Shown: positions 63,116 to 64,000 of the stretch, piece by piece
Layout of the letters: the number at the start of each line of letters is the position of its first letter
Position numbering within the stretch: position 1 is the first letter of the stretch
Source: an uncultured Acetatifactor sp.
GTDB taxonomy: Bacteria; Bacillota; Clostridia; Lachnospirales; Lachnospiraceae
Assembly (NCBI GenBank): GCA_947581865.1
Contig: CANPWA010000001.1
Location: 1-64,000, forward strand
Length of the DNA stretch: 64,000 nucleotides
Direction of reading: 5' to 3'
Made by a program: the position numbers and the translations under genes
Notes under the pieces: model-generated
The model's database searches: none
What the model saw: only the letters and a program-made list of their open reading frames with translations
Told to the model about the DNA's origin: nothing

Positions 63116-64000
63116 ATGGAAGTGTACTTGGACAATTCCGCTACCACCCGTGTGTTTCCGGAAGTGGCGGAGTTGATAAAAGAAATTATGTGTGAAGATT
63201 ACGGCAATCCTTCCAGTCTGCACAGAAAGGGCATTCAGGCGGAACAGCATCTGCGCCATGCAAAGGAGACGCTGGCGGGCATACTCAAGGTGAACGAGAA
63301 GGAGCTTTTTTTCACCTCCGGGGGAACGGAGTCTGATAATCTGGCGCTGATCGGATGCGCCCTTGCCAACCAGCGGAGGGGAAAGCATCTGATCACCACG
63401 CAGATCGAACATCCTGCGGTGCTGCAGACGATGAAATATCTGGAGGGTCTGGGGTTTCGTGTGACCTATCTGCCGGTGGACGGCACGGGCAGGATCCGCA
63501 TGGAAGATTTGCGCCGCTCTGTGGCAGACGATACGACACTGGTGTCCATCATGCACACCAACAATGAGATCGGTTCCCTCCAGCCCATCGCTGAGGCGGG
63601 GACACTGATCAAGAAGATCAACCCGGATACGCTGTTTCATGTGGATGCAGTGCAGGGATTCGGAAAGGCGCGCATCTATCCCAAGAGGATGAATATCGAT
63701 CTGCTCTCTGCCAGCGGTCACAAGATCCATGGTCCCAAGGGTGTGGGGCTTTTGTATGTGGGAGAGAAAGTGAAGATCCAGCCCATCCTGTTCGGCGGCG
63801 GGCAGCAGATGAATCTCCGCTCCGGCACGGACAATGTCCCCGGAATCGCAGGTATGGCAAAGGCGGCAGAAATGCTCTACAGCCATCTGGAAGAGGATGT
63901 CAACCGGCTTTATCACTGCAAGAGATATTTTGTGAACGGGCTTAAACGGATGGAGAACGTGAGGATCAACGGGCTTCTGCCGGACGGTTCTTACGGGGAG
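63116..64000 (+). CDS. Cysteine desulfurase (NifS/IscS-like), cut by the window end
   Basis: PLP enzyme that takes sulfur from cysteine for Fe-S clusters and thiolated tRNA. ATG 63116 with AAGGAG upstream; 295 codons are visible and the C-terminus lies outside. Motifs are VYLDNSATTRVFPEV, YGNPSSLHRKG, FFTSGGTESDNLAL, TTQIEHPAV, SIMHTNNEIGSLQPI, HVDAVQGFGK, the PLP lysine in SASGHKIHGPKGVGLLYV, and FGGGQQMNLRSGTDNVPGIAGMAKA. Class V aminotransferase group I. The usual downstream neighbour in Clostridia (thiI) would be expected next, but is not visible. Confidence 0.95.
   Translation, partial: MEVYLDNSATTRVFPEVAELIKEIMCEDYGNPSSLHRKGIQAEQHLRHAKETLAGILKVNEKELFFTSGGTESDNLALIGCALANQRRGKHLITTQIEHPAVLQTMKYLEGLGFRVTYLPVDGTGRIRMEDLRRSVADDTTLVSIMHTNNEIGSLQPIAEAGTLIKKINPDTLFHVDAVQGFGKARIYPKRMNIDLLSASGHKIHGPKGVGLLYVGEKVKIQPILFGGGQQMNLRSGTDNVPGIAGMAKAAEMLYSHLEEDVNRLYHCKRYFVNGLKRMENVRINGLLPDGSYGE

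Overview
The window looks like a chromosomal stretch of a Gram-positive anaerobe of the class Clostridia, most probably family Lachnospiraceae. The grounds are the HprK/Crh, WhiA, HrcA-CIRCE and FtsH gene sets, the strong GGAGG ribosome binding sites, housekeeping promoters close to TTGACA-N17-TATAAT, a DUF6465-like lysine/alanine-rich protein, and the large BspA-like surface protein. GC content is around 50 percent in most genes. No rRNA, tRNA, CRISPR array or intact mobile element was seen.

Layout. Positions 1-1400 are a scarred region: a 227-base sequence is present twice, flanking a lipoprotein gene, and the first copy abuts the remnant of an IS1182-type transposase. A sugar O-acetyltransferase follows, then a 5.8-kb secreted leucine-rich BspA-like protein whose signal peptide is out of frame with the body at a run of seven G. 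Next come CTP synthase and a DUF1846 protein (minus strand), then a long plus-strand run: ftsH, uvrC, hprK, ROK glucokinase, murB, rapZ, whiA, a Crh-like HPr, a lipid kinase and class II fructose-bisphosphate aldolase. From 22.8 to 26.5 kb the minus strand holds an AGCS amino-acid/sodium symporter, a small membrane protein, an XRE/S24-like regulator and a cyclophilin. A GNAT enzyme and an ammonium channel fused to a P-II domain follow on the plus strand, then an O-antigen-ligase-like operon and hflK-hflC (minus).

The most unusual block is 34.45-41.48 kb. Seven tightly packed genes sit behind a perfect consensus promoter: MBOAT acyltransferase, acyl carrier protein, adenylating ligase, a three-gene NitT/TauT-type ABC importer, and an SGNH/DltD-like protein. 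It resembles a dlt operon, but the ligase is not a clear D-alanine ligase and an importer is built in. This suggests an envelope O-acylation pathway that takes up its own acyl donor. After it come a polysaccharide deacetylase, glycerol kinase, an aminotransferase, a patatin-like lipase, UppP, a CotH-VTC-DUF4956 cluster, a lysine-rich DUF6465-like protein, and the CIRCE-controlled hrcA-grpE-dnaK-dnaJ operon. A membrane-anchored J-domain protein and a lipoprotein converge on that operon. The window ends with a GT39-like membrane glycosyltransferase and partner, prmA, rsmE (TTG start) and a cysteine desulfurase cut by the window edge.

Recurrent regulatory theme: two leaders, those of pyrG and of the Amt-P-II gene, place an intrinsic-terminator hairpin within about 20 bases of a good promoter's predicted start site, an arrangement that suggests attenuation.
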